Source: Dehalococcoidia bacterium
GTDB taxonomy: Bacteria; Chloroflexota; Dehalococcoidia; Lucifugimonadales; SHYF01
Length of the DNA stretch: 5,469 nt
NCBI GenBank assembly: GCA_009692985.1
Contig: SHYF01000119.1
Coordinates: forward strand, 1 to 5,469
Direction of reading: 5' to 3'
Numbering within the stretch: position 1 is the first letter of the stretch; each line of letters opens with the position of its first letter. The notes under the pieces are model-generated. The model made no database searches. It was not told where the DNA came from and saw only the letters and a list, made by a program, of their open reading frames with translations. Positions 1 to 4,615 of the stretch are shown piece after piece. A program made the position numbers and the translations under genes.

Positions 1-22
1 GAAATGTTTCCCGTTGCGTCAT
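1..22 (-). CDS. possible start of a divergent gene, cut by the window edge
   Basis: Reading leftward, an ATG at 22-20 opens a frame coding M-T-Q-R-E-T-F before the window ends. A purine-rich GGAGAGG (minus strand, 36 to 30) lies seven bases upstream of this ATG, which is good ribosome-binding spacing. The frame is too short to recognise a product, and coding potential cannot be judged from seven codons. The case rests on the ATG, the ribosome binding site and the absence of any other gene in the roughly 325 bases before rsmD. It could equally be a chance start. Confidence 0.3.
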
Positions 23-32
23 AATTCCGCCT

Positions 33-45
33 CTCCACCGTGGAG
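33..45. repeat. small hairpin overlapping a minus-strand ribosome binding site
   Basis: CTCCAC (33-38) and GTGGAG (40-45) are perfect inverted arms around a single base. Read on the minus strand, the GGAG that would serve the start codon at 22 lies in the 3' arm. Folding could therefore limit translation of that putative gene. This is an inference from position only. Confidence 0.4.
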
Positions 46-60
46 ATAAACAACAAGCCA

Positions 61-90
61 GGGCGAGGGGGATTCTTCCCCCAAGCGCCC
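61..90. repeat. composite stem-loop in the putative minus-strand leader
   Basis: GGGGGA (67-72) and TCCCCC (77-82) form a perfect six-pair stem around a four-base loop. GGGCG (61-65) and CGCCC (86-90) add five outer pairs across a small internal loop. No T-run follows on either strand, so an intrinsic terminator is unlikely. It would fall in the 5' leader of the putative gene starting at 22. Confidence 0.5.
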
Positions 91-243
91 CAGCAAAGTT
101 AGTCTACCGCATTACGATTGGGATTGTAAAGCGTGTGTGCTAAGTTATGAAGCAAGGGAGAAACTCTCAGGTAGCATGAGCATTGGAACGGAGCATGGCA
201 TGGCTCGCGGGGGAACATTTTGCCTGGTGATCATGGCCAAAAC

Positions 244-282
244 CTTAGATAAGTTCTAAGCAAATGATTGACATTTATCTAA
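244..282. promoter_or_regulatory. operator-like repeat cluster at the rsmD promoter
   Basis: CTTAGA (244-249) and TCTAAG (255-260) form a perfect six-base inverted repeat just upstream of the -35 box. The wider word TTAGATAA (245-252) is matched by its exact reverse complement TTATCTAA (275-282), which lies in the spacer between the -35 and -10 boxes. The half-site TTAGA/TCTAA thus occurs three times in 38 bases around the promoter. This arrangement suits a dimeric DNA-binding regulator, but the regulator is unknown and the region is AT-rich, which raises the chance of coincidence. Confidence 0.35.
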
Positions 283-296
283 AAAGTGTATATCGT
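268..296 (+). promoter_or_regulatory. candidate sigma-70-type promoter for rsmD-coaD-coiled-coil operon
   Basis: A perfect TTGACA (268-273) is followed after 17 bases by TATCGT (291-296), a four-of-six match to the -10 consensus. An alternative TATATC (289-294) has a short 15-base spacer. Transcription would start near 303, leaving a leader of about 45 bases before the rsmD ATG. No other good promoter was seen for the three-gene run. Confidence 0.45.
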
Positions 297-347
297 CGTA
301 GCCGTTCTTATGTGACAGGCCTATGACTCTGGTAGACATAGAAGTGT

Positions 348-896
348 ATGCGCATAACGGGAGGTGTGGCCCGTGGGATTCGCCTGGAGGTGCCATCGGG
401 CCTGCGGGTGCGTCCCACCTCAGACCGGGTGCGGGGTGCATTGTTCCAGATTCTGGCGCAGGAGTTGCCTGGGGCAGTGGTGCTGGACCTATTCGCAGGT
501 ACAGGAGCTTTGGGGATCGAGGCGCTGAGCCGCGGAGCTGAGAGGGTTGACTTTGTGGAACGGGACCAAAGACTGTGCAGCGCCATTGAAAGGAACCTTG
601 AAAAGGCAGGGTTCGCGGATCGTGGGCATGTGCACCGGACGCAGGCTGAGCAAGCGGTGACATTCCTGGAGGGACCGTACCATCTGGTGTTGCTGGACCC
701 TCCGTATGAACTGTCCGGCCTGGAGAGCATTATGGAGGCGTTGAACCGTCCTGGCTTGTTGGAAAAGGGTGGGCTAGTGGTGGTGGAGCACAGCAGCAGA
801 GCCGACGGAGTGGAGCGGTATGGAATGCTCATGAGGGAAGACCACAGGCGCTACGGAGACACGGCGCTGTCTTCGTACAGGATGGAGGAGGCCTAG
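348..896 (+). CDS. rsmD: 16S rRNA (guanine(966)-N(2))-methyltransferase RsmD
   Basis: RsmD-family enzymes methylate the exocyclic N2 of G966 in 16S rRNA, using S-adenosylmethionine, on the assembling small subunit. This protein is 182 residues, the usual size. It opens MRITGG, then has the family's RPTSDRVRGALF block (residues 22-33). The SAM-binding glycine motif DLFAGTGALGIEALSRGA follows at about 47-64, and the acidic residue after strand 2 lies in FVERD (69-73). The catalytic DPPY motif is at 117-120. The ATG at 348 gives the canonical N-terminus, but its ribosome binding site is weak (only GAAG-like purines just before it). It is the first gene of an operon and abuts coaD with no gap. 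The rsmD-coaD order is widespread in bacteria. Identity is secure; the exact methylated position is inferred from the family. Confidence 0.93.
   Translation: MRITGGVARGIRLEVPSGLRVRPTSDRVRGALFQILAQELPGAVVLDLFAGTGALGIEALSRGAERVDFVERDQRLCSAIERNLEKAGFADRGHVHRTQAEQAVTFLEGPYHLVLLDPPYELSGLESIMEALNRPGLLEKGGLVVVEHSSRADGVERYGMLMREDHRRYGDTALSSYRMEEA
886..891 (+). promoter_or_regulatory. coaD ribosome binding site inside the rsmD 3' end
   Basis: AGGAGG at 886-891, part of a longer GGAGGAGG from 884, lies five bases before the coaD ATG and inside the last codons of rsmD. The rsmD stop TAG (894-896) is followed immediately by the coaD ATG, so ribosomes finishing rsmD are positioned to re-initiate, and translational coupling is likely. 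Confidence 0.75.
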
Positions 897-1382
897 ATGA
901 TCCTGGCAGTGTACGCAGGTACCTTTGACCCGGTCACCAAGGGACACATCGACATTGTGGAGCGGGCGGCTGCAATGTTCGACCGCCTGGTTGTAGGTGT
1001 TTTCGATACGCCTTCAAAGACGGTGCTTTTCTCCACGGAGGAGCGCATGCGCTTCTTGCAGAGGACAGTTCAGAAATCATCCAACGTGGAAGTCAGATCA
1101 TATGGCGGACTTACGGTGGATTTCGCTCACGAGCTGGGAGCTACCGCCATGGTACGGGGACTGCGCAGCATCACCGACCTGGACTACGAGGCTGCCATGG
1201 TGATGATGAACCGGAGGCTTCGGCCCAATATTGACACCATCTTTCTATACACTAGTTTGGAGTATCAGTTTGTAAGCTCGTCCTTAATAAAGGAGGTGGC
1301 CCGATACGGGGGCGACATCAAGGATTTGGTACCACAACACGTAGCCGCCGCCCTAAAAGAGAAGTACCTCATAGCTCAATAG
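897..1382 (+). CDS. coaD: phosphopantetheine adenylyltransferase (CoaD)
   Basis: CoaD transfers an adenylyl group from ATP to 4'-phosphopantetheine, giving dephospho-CoA and pyrophosphate. This is the penultimate step of cytosolic coenzyme A synthesis. At 161 residues it has the usual bacterial length. The nucleotidyltransferase signature GTFDPVTKGH occupies residues 8-17, with the catalytic histidine of TxGH at 17. K41 lies in the substrate-binding loop TPSK. VRGLR (86-90) matches the conserved arginine motif that binds ATP phosphates, and the C-terminal signature VSSSLIKE (126-133) matches the family ISSS/T motif. All key residues appear present. The ATG directly follows the rsmD stop and has a strong ribosome binding site, so the start is well supported. 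It is co-transcribed with rsmD and probably with the coiled-coil gene 28 bases downstream. Confidence 0.96.
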   Translation: MILAVYAGTFDPVTKGHIDIVERAAAMFDRLVVGVFDTPSKTVLFSTEERMRFLQRTVQKSSNVEVRSYGGLTVDFAHELGATAMVRGLRSITDLDYEAAMVMMNRRLRPNIDTIFLYTSLEYQFVSSSLIKEVARYGGDIKDLVPQHVAAALKEKYLIAQ

Positions 1383-1397
1383 GCCGCGTCAGCCATA

Positions 1398-1405
1398 AAA
1401 GGGGG
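1398..1405 (+). promoter_or_regulatory. ribosome binding site of the coiled-coil gene
   Basis: AAAGGGGG at 1398-1405 sits five bases before the ATG at 1411 and supports that start. It is a G-rich variant of the usual AGGAGG. Confidence 0.55.
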
Positions 1406-1410
1406 CACAC

Positions 1411-1905
1411 ATGGAGATCCATGGAATTATTGATAAGCTAGAGACATTGGCATCGGAAGGGAAAAAACTCCCAATGGGCAAGAAAGCCCTCATTGATCCA
1501 GATAAGCTGCTGGAGCTGGTGGACCAGCTTCGCGTTGCTGTCCCTCAGGACATCGTGGAGTCCCAGGGGATCCTGAAGAAAAGGGAGGAGCTCCTGAACC
1601 AGTCGCTGGGAGAGGCCCGGCGTATCCGCTCCTCAGCGGAAACGGAGTTCCGCAGCCGGCTGGACGATCATGAGATGCTGAAAGAGGCGAAGAGCCGCGC
1701 CGACAAGATTGTCGAAGAGGCTCAGCAGAAGGCACAGCGAATACTGGACATGGTGGACACCGATGCTTCCAACCGCCGGGGCGAGGCTGACAGGTATGCT
1801 CAGGAGACACTGTACAAACTGGAGCAGCAGGTGGCCAACACCCTGAGCACAGTGCGAAACGGCATAGAGGTCATCGAGTCACACCTGCGTGCCACCGTAG
1901 GGTAG
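1411..1905 (+). CDS. DivIVA/SepIVA-like coiled-coil protein of the coaD neighbourhood
   Basis: This 164-residue soluble protein has no signal peptide or membrane segment. Residues 1-50 form a small helical head with a block IDPDKLLELVDQLRVAVPQDI-like pattern (28-48). I recall similar blocks in short proteins encoded next to coaD in Actinobacteria and other phyla, some annotated as DivIVA/SepIVA-like and some mis-annotated as ATP synthase subunit b. From about 52 to 155 it is almost entirely charged helix. Small hydrophobics recur every 11 residues: A93, A104, V115, A126, L137, V148, and A97, A108, A119, A130, V141, I152. This hendecad pattern predicts a long, nearly straight coiled-coil dimer or oligomer. 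The gene follows coaD by 28 bases and probably shares its transcript. A role in cell division or envelope growth is inference from DivIVA/SepIVA relatives; no catalytic motif is visible. Family placement is moderate, function uncertain. Confidence 0.8.
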   Translation: MEIHGIIDKLETLASEGKKLPMGKKALIDPDKLLELVDQLRVAVPQDIVESQGILKKREELLNQSLGEARRIRSSAETEFRSRLDDHEMLKEAKSRADKIVEEAQQKAQRILDMVDTDASNRRGEADRYAQETLYKLEQQVANTLSTVRNGIEVIESHLRATVG

Positions 1906-1978
1906 TGGTTCGACTTTGGTGGAAAGGTCCGACGCCCTGGAAGGCGCATCTCGGCAACGTTTGATGTTGAGAGGGGGG

Positions 1979-2000
1979 CTTGTGCCTTATTAGGCGCAAG
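1979..2000. repeat. hairpin 1 of the palindrome cluster
   Basis: CTTGTGCCT (1979-1987) pairs with AGGCGCAAG (1992-2000) around a TATT loop. It has nine pairs, one of them a G-T wobble on the plus-strand transcript. No T-run follows on either strand. Confidence 0.6.
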
Positions 2001-2007
2001 AGGGGAT

Positions 2008-2024
2008 GGCTTTTGCCAAAAGCC
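2008..2024. repeat. hairpin 2 of the palindrome cluster
   Basis: GGCTTTT (2008-2014) and AAAAGCC (2018-2024) are perfect inverted arms around a GCC loop. It lies seven bases after hairpin 1. Confidence 0.6.
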
Positions 2025-2031
2025 CAGGAGG

Positions 2032-2061
2032 ATACAAGTCCCGATACATCGGGACTTGTAT
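2032..2061. repeat. hairpin 3: 30-base near-perfect palindrome
   Basis: ATACAAGTCCCGAT (2032-2045) is the exact reverse complement of ATCGGGACTTGTAT (2048-2061), with only AC between them. Fourteen perfect pairs make it the strongest dyad in the cluster. As RNA it would form a loop of four or more bases by opening the inner pairs. A G-run, not a T-run, follows on the plus strand. It resembles a dispersed intergenic palindrome more than a classical terminator. Confidence 0.75.
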
Positions 2062-2067
2062 GGGGTT

Positions 2068-2082
2068 TGGGGGCATCCCCCA
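2068..2082. repeat. hairpin 4 of the palindrome cluster
   Basis: TGGGGG (2068-2073) and CCCCCA (2077-2082) are perfect arms around a CAT loop, six bases after hairpin 3. Confidence 0.55.
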
Positions 2083-2087
2083 GATTC

Positions 2088-2119
2088 AAAACTCCCCCTC
2101 TCCGCGTCGGAGAGGGGGA
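2088..2119 (-). terminator. candidate intrinsic terminator of serS (hairpin 5)
   Basis: Read on the minus strand, TCCCCCTCTCCG (2119 to 2108) and CGGAGAGGGGGA (2104 to 2093) form a perfect 12-pair GC-rich stem around a three-base loop. It is followed by G and TTTT (2091 to 2088). It lies 84 bases past the serS stop. The T-run is short, so termination may be partial. It could instead be one copy of a dispersed palindromic repeat, or both. Confidence 0.5.
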
Positions 2120-2202
2120 TACAGGGGGTGAGGTCAAGGACTTGTGAGACAAGGCTCATGAAGGGGATTAGGGGATGGTAGAACGAGTTCTTGGGCACTC
2201 TG

Positions 2203-3471
2203 CTAGGCAGTGGGACTGATCTTTTCCATGCCCATGTGGGGCCGCAGCGCCTCTGGGATAACCACGCTGCCATCGGCCTGCTGGTAGGTTTCCAAAAGAG
2301 CAATCATGAGCCTAGGCAGGGCCACGCCAGAGCCGTTGAGTGTGTGCACAAACTGGGGAGCGCCCCTGGCCTCTCGCCGGAACCGTATGTTGGAGCGGCG
2401 CGCCTGGAAGTCCGTGCAGTTGGAGCTTGAACTCACCTCCAGCCACTCCTGGCAGCCGGGCGCCCACACCTCCAGGTCGTAGCTCTTGGCGGAAGGGAAC
2501 CCCAGGTCGCCGGTGCACAGCCGCACCACGCGGTACGCAAGCTTCAGGCGGCGCAGCACCTCCTCGGCGTTGCTGACCAGACGCTCCAACTCCTGGTCTG
2601 ACTGCTCCGGCTCCACCAGCTTATACATCTCCACCTTGTCGAACTGGTGGACGCGTTTTATGCCCCGCGTATCGCGGCCAGCGGCTGCCTTCTCCCTGCG
2701 GAAGCAAGGGGAGTAGGCCACGTAGTTGAGAGGCAAACTCCCCGGCTCCAGCAGCTCATCACCGTGCAGGCCCGTAAGTGTCACCTCCGCCGTTGGTATC
2801 AGCCACAGGTCGTCCTCCTGGTCGTGGTACAGGTTGTCGGCGAATTTTGGCAGGTTGCCGCTGCCTTGCATCACCTCCCGGCGCACCAGGGTTGGCGTAT
2901 ACACCTCCGTGTATCCGTGCTCCCTGGTGTGCATGTCCAGCATCCAGGATATTAGGGAACGTTGGAGCCGGGCGCCTGCATTCCGCAGCACGTAGAATCG
3001 TGCGCCCGACAGCTTGGCCCCCCGCTGGAAGTCTATGATGCGCAGGCTTTCGTTCAGGTCCCAGTGGGCCTTGGGCTGGAAGTCGTAAGCGCGAGGCTCT
3101 CCCCACGTCCGGACTACTACGTTGGCGCTGGAGTCCGGCCCCACAGGCACGTCATCGCGGGGTATGTTGGGCAGAGTTAGGAGCAGGGCCGCCAACTGCT
3201 CTTCCAGTGCCTTCTCAGCCTCCTCCAGGGCTTTGATGCGCTCACCTACCTTGCGCATCTCCTGGATCAGTGTCGTCTTACCCTCTCCGCCGCGGCCAAT
3301 TTCGCGACTCACTTCGTTGCGACGTGCGCGGAGCTGGTCACCTTCGTGGATGAGCAGGCGGCGTTGGGAGTCCAGCTCTAGGATCGGTTCCAATGCGGCC
3401 TCCTCGCCACGGTTGCGCAGCGCCTGGCGCACCAGCTCTGGGTTACGTCGGATTAGGTCTATATCAAGCAT
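2203..3471 (-). CDS. serS: serine--tRNA ligase (seryl-tRNA synthetase)
   Basis: SerS charges tRNA-Ser with serine using ATP in the cytosol, and also charges tRNA-Sec where present. At 422 residues it matches the bacterial type. It opens with the canonical MLDIDLIRRNPELVRQAL. Residues of about 30-100 are the charged helical pair that forms the protruding tRNA-binding arm. The class II core follows: motif 1 around 187-201 (YTEVYTPTLV), the serine-pocket TAE at 227-229, and motif 2 at about 256-281 (FRREKAAAGRDTRG then VHQFDKVE). Motif 3 is at about 378-394 (LNGSGVALPRLMIALLE), with its conserved arginine at 387. No key residue is missing. The ATG at 3471 is fixed by the family N-terminus, yet the preceding bases (AAAACCCACC) hold no Shine-Dalgarno sequence. 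The gene is transcribed alone, convergent with the coiled-coil gene and divergent from the FAH-family gene. I see no T-box leader, which some Firmicutes serS genes have. Confidence 0.97.
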   Translation of the reverse strand: MLDIDLIRRNPELVRQALRNRGEEAALEPILELDSQRRLLIHEGDQLRARRNEVSREIGRGGEGKTTLIQEMRKVGERIKALEEAEKALEEQLAALLLTLPNIPRDDVPVGPDSSANVVVRTWGEPRAYDFQPKAHWDLNESLRIIDFQRGAKLSGARFYVLRNAGARLQRSLISWMLDMHTREHGYTEVYTPTLVRREVMQGSGNLPKFADNLYHDQEDDLWLIPTAEVTLTGLHGDELLEPGSLPLNYVAYSPCFRREKAAAGRDTRGIKRVHQFDKVEMYKLVEPEQSDQELERLVSNAEEVLRRLKLAYRVVRLCTGDLGFPSAKSYDLEVWAPGCQEWLEVSSSSNCTDFQARRSNIRFRREARGAPQFVHTLNGSGVALPRLMIALLETYQQADGSVVIPEALRPHMGMEKISPTA

Positions 3472-3523
3472 GGTGGGTTTTAAAGGCAGACACGGCCTAC
3501 TTCGTCAAAGAAACAATACGGCG

Positions 3524-3552
3524 ATTGTAGTCAGTGGGAGTGATATTGTAAA
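3524..3552 (-). promoter_or_regulatory. strong candidate sigma-70-type promoter of serS
   Basis: On the minus strand, TTTACA (3552 to 3547) is followed after exactly 17 bases by TACAAT (3529 to 3524). Each hexamer matches five of six consensus bases. Transcription would start near 3517, giving a leader of about 46 bases. An inverted repeat ACAAT (3513-3517) / ATTGT (3524-3528) overlaps the -10 box and start point. It could be a regulator site, or simply a by-product of the -10 sequence. Confidence 0.6.
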
Positions 3553-3635
3553 CGTCGACGCCAAATGGGCTCTACGGCCGGGTTTTGTAGCGACTGCCTG
3601 GTTGCAAACCAAAAGCAAACGGAGCCGTGGGTTTG

Positions 3636-3664
3636 TTTACATTGGCCGCCCGACGTGCTAACTT
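3636..3664 (+). promoter_or_regulatory. candidate promoter of the FAH-family gene
   Basis: TTTACA (3636-3641) is followed after 17 bases by TAACTT (3659-3664), which keeps the three most conserved -10 positions. It is preceded by TGC (3656-3658), an extended -10 element. Transcription would start near 3671, about 64 bases before the ATG. Confidence 0.35.
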
Positions 3665-3721
3665 ACCCAGCGCAGGGTTTTGGCCCATGCTGGTTGCATT
3701 TGGAAATATACCAGAATCCCA

Positions 3722-3728
3722 TAGGAGG
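3722..3728 (+). promoter_or_regulatory. ribosome binding site that fixes the FAH-family start
   Basis: TAGGAGG at 3722-3728 lies six bases before the ATG at 3735. It selects this ATG over the earlier in-frame ATG at 3627, which has no such site and would add 36 residues without family resemblance. Confidence 0.8.
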
Positions 3729-3734
3729 CGCATC

Positions 3735-4502
3735 ATGAGATATGTCAGGTTCCAGGTTGGCACCCATGTGGCCTATGGCGTCTTAGGTGGCGACATAGTC
3801 CGTGAGATAACGGCACCGCCATACGGCCCCTACAAGGTGACTAACCAGACGCACAAGTTGTCGGCGGTGAAGCTCCTGTCGCCTATCGTGCCCGGGAAGA
3901 TAGTGGCCATAGGGCTGAACTACAAGAGCCACCTGGGGACCAGAGAGGCGCCCAAGGTGCCCGAAGGATTCTACAAGACGCCCACCTCGGTCATAGGCAC
4001 CGAAGAGGCGATTCGCATTCCCAAGACAGCCCTCCACGAGAAGGTGCACATGCAGCCCGAAGCTGAGATGGTGTTCATCATTGGCAAGCGGGCCAAGAAC
4101 GTCAAAAAGGCAGACGCGCTAAGCTATGTTCTCGGATATACCTGCGGGAATGACGTTTCAGCCCGCGACTGGCAGCAGCATGACCTCCAATGGTGGCGCG
4201 CCAAGTCCTCGGACACCTTTTCTCCTATGGGGCCCCTCATAGCCACGGACTTGGACTCCACCAAGATGCAGCTTGTCTGCCGCATAAACGGAAAGGTGGT
4301 GCAGGAGCAATCAACAGGAGACCTGGTCCATGGTGTTGCCGACATCATAGAGTTCATCAGCAGCGCCATAACCCTTGAACCCGGCGACGCCATATACACT
4401 GGCACGCCTGGATCGCCTGGAGACATTCACCCTGGAGACGTTGTTGAGGTGGAGATATCGGGCGTTGGCGTGCTGCGGAACAAGGTTGAAGCAGAGGCAT
4501 AG
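3735..4502 (+). CDS. fumarylacetoacetate hydrolase (FAH) family protein
   Basis: The FAH superfamily contains metal-dependent hydrolases, hydratases and decarboxylases acting on 2-oxo or 1,3-dioxo acids. Many serve aromatic-compound breakdown. This 255-residue protein is the single-domain type often annotated 2-keto-4-pentenoate hydratase or 2-hydroxyhepta-2,4-diene-1,7-dioate isomerase. GLNYKSH at 60-66 carries the family histidine (H66). The Mg/Mn ligands are E109 and E111 in PEAEM, and D140 in GNDVSARD. RAKSSDTFSPMGP (155-167) supplies the conserved lysine (K157). GTPGSPG (223-229) near the C-terminus replaces the commoner GTPAGVG. All metal and catalytic residues seem intact, so an active enzyme is likely. 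The substrate cannot be fixed, because close relatives include fumarylpyruvate hydrolases and oxaloacetate decarboxylases. No degradation-pathway neighbour is present to help. Its promoter region is shared back to back with serS, and a strong hairpin follows its stop. Confidence 0.88.
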   Translation: MRYVRFQVGTHVAYGVLGGDIVREITAPPYGPYKVTNQTHKLSAVKLLSPIVPGKIVAIGLNYKSHLGTREAPKVPEGFYKTPTSVIGTEEAIRIPKTALHEKVHMQPEAEMVFIIGKRAKNVKKADALSYVLGYTCGNDVSARDWQQHDLQWWRAKSSDTFSPMGPLIATDLDSTKMQLVCRINGKVVQEQSTGDLVHGVADIIEFISSAITLEPGDAIYTGTPGSPGDIHPGDVVEVEISGVGVLRNKVEAEA

Positions 4503-4517
4503 GTCTCGTTTCGGTAG

Positions 4518-4547
4518 CTGACCCAACTGAGATGGGCATCCTATAAT
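4518..4547 (+). promoter_or_regulatory. candidate promoter of the IMPase-family gene, inside the terminator hairpin
   Basis: A perfect TATAAT (4542-4547) lies in the loop of the hairpin downstream of the FAH-family gene. CTGACC (4518-4523), a four-of-six match to TTGACA, lies 18 bases upstream. Transcription would begin near 4554, about 60 bases before the IMPase-family start. No other promoter was seen in the 113-base gap. Confidence 0.35.
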
Positions 4548-4560
4548 GGGATGCCCATCT
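4530..4560 (+). terminator. strong hairpin after the FAH-family gene
   Basis: AGATGGGCATCC (4530-4541) and GGATGCCCATCT (4549-4560) are perfect 12-base inverted arms around a seven-base loop. The hairpin starts 28 bases after the FAH-family stop. The downstream sequence TTGCTCTTACGCTTC is T-rich but has no continuous T-run, so it is an imperfect intrinsic terminator or an RNA-stabilising 3' structure. Confidence 0.55.
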
Positions 4561-4602
4561 TGCTCTTACGCTTCACCATCCCCAAGCCGCAAGGGCCGAC
4601 AA

Positions 4603-4607
4603 AGGAG
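4603..4607 (+). promoter_or_regulatory. ribosome binding site of the IMPase-family gene
   Basis: AGGAG at 4603-4607 (within AAAGGAG) lies eight bases before ATG 4616 and five before an in-frame TTG at 4613. Both are usable. ATG is chosen because it is the stronger start codon, and the difference is one residue. Confidence 0.65.
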
Positions 4608-4615
4608 CAACATTG

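Larger units (their letters stand above)
23..347. other. intergenic region upstream of rsmD
   Basis: No convincing open frame lies here. The region holds two hairpins near its left end (33-45 and 61-90), several AGCAT/GGCAT words between 173 and 201, and an operator-like repeat cluster with the rsmD promoter at 244-296. No tRNA or known riboswitch could be supported on either strand. If the minus-strand start at 22 is real, this is a divergent promoter region serving both directions. Confidence 0.6.
1906..2202. other. convergent intergenic region with a chain of palindromes
   Basis: This gap lies between the 3' ends of the coiled-coil gene and serS. It contains no plausible gene. Five hairpins follow one another from 1979 to 2119, separated by only 6-10 bases. 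The word AGGGGATGG occurs at 2001-2009 and again at 2170-2178. Runs of four to six G's are common on the plus strand. The region probably includes transcription ends for both genes and may be a mosaic of dispersed intergenic repeats. Confidence 0.6.
3472..3734. other. divergent intergenic region between serS and the FAH-family gene
   Basis: This gap carries back-to-back promoters and no supported gene. The reading frame of the FAH-family gene stays open upstream to 3627, but that stretch lacks a ribosome binding site and family similarity. A short palindrome CGTCGACG lies at 3553-3560, just upstream of the serS -35 box. Confidence 0.6.

Noticed and set aside
150..195. Partial resemblance to a glycine riboswitch: GAAACTCTCAGGTA followed by GGAACGGAG on the plus strand.
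   Set aside because: The 5' GGAGAG partner strand and the CGAAGGGGC core are missing. CTCTC instead pairs locally with GGGAG at 156-160, and the downstream gene is rsmD, not glycine metabolism. A covariance-model search would settle it.
173..201. Four AGCAT/GGCAT words close together.
   Set aside because: Spacing is irregular and the words are short; no clear tandem unit or dyad emerges.
191..212. Loose similarity of GCATGGCTCGCGG to a T-box antiterminator bulge.
   Set aside because: It needs a deletion to align. No stem I or AGTA loop was found, and the next gene is not a typical T-box target.
308..832. A long minus-strand open frame opposite rsmD, and another opposite it at 256-663.
   Set aside because: Both lie opposite the clear rsmD coding sequence, are rich in Ser/Pro/Arg, as GC-rich antisense frames tend to be, and show no recognisable domain.
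1905..1925. GGTTCGACT resembling a tRNA T-loop, considered as a tRNA or attachment site.
   Set aside because: The flanking bases do not form a T-arm stem, and no acceptor, D or anticodon arm precedes it.
1800..2303. A 167-codon minus-strand frame across the convergent intergenic region.
   Set aside because: It overlaps the 3' ends of two secure genes, runs through the palindromes, and resembles no family I know.
3122..3661. A 179-codon plus-strand open frame overlapping the serS 5' end.
   Set aside because: It is low-complexity Ser/Arg-rich antisense of the serS tRNA-binding arm, with no ribosome binding site or family similarity.
3627..3734. A 36-codon upstream extension of the FAH-family reading frame from an ATG at 3627.
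   Set aside because: It has no ribosome binding site and no family resemblance, and it overlaps the candidate promoter. The ATG at 3735 has an excellent ribosome binding site and gives the normal family length.
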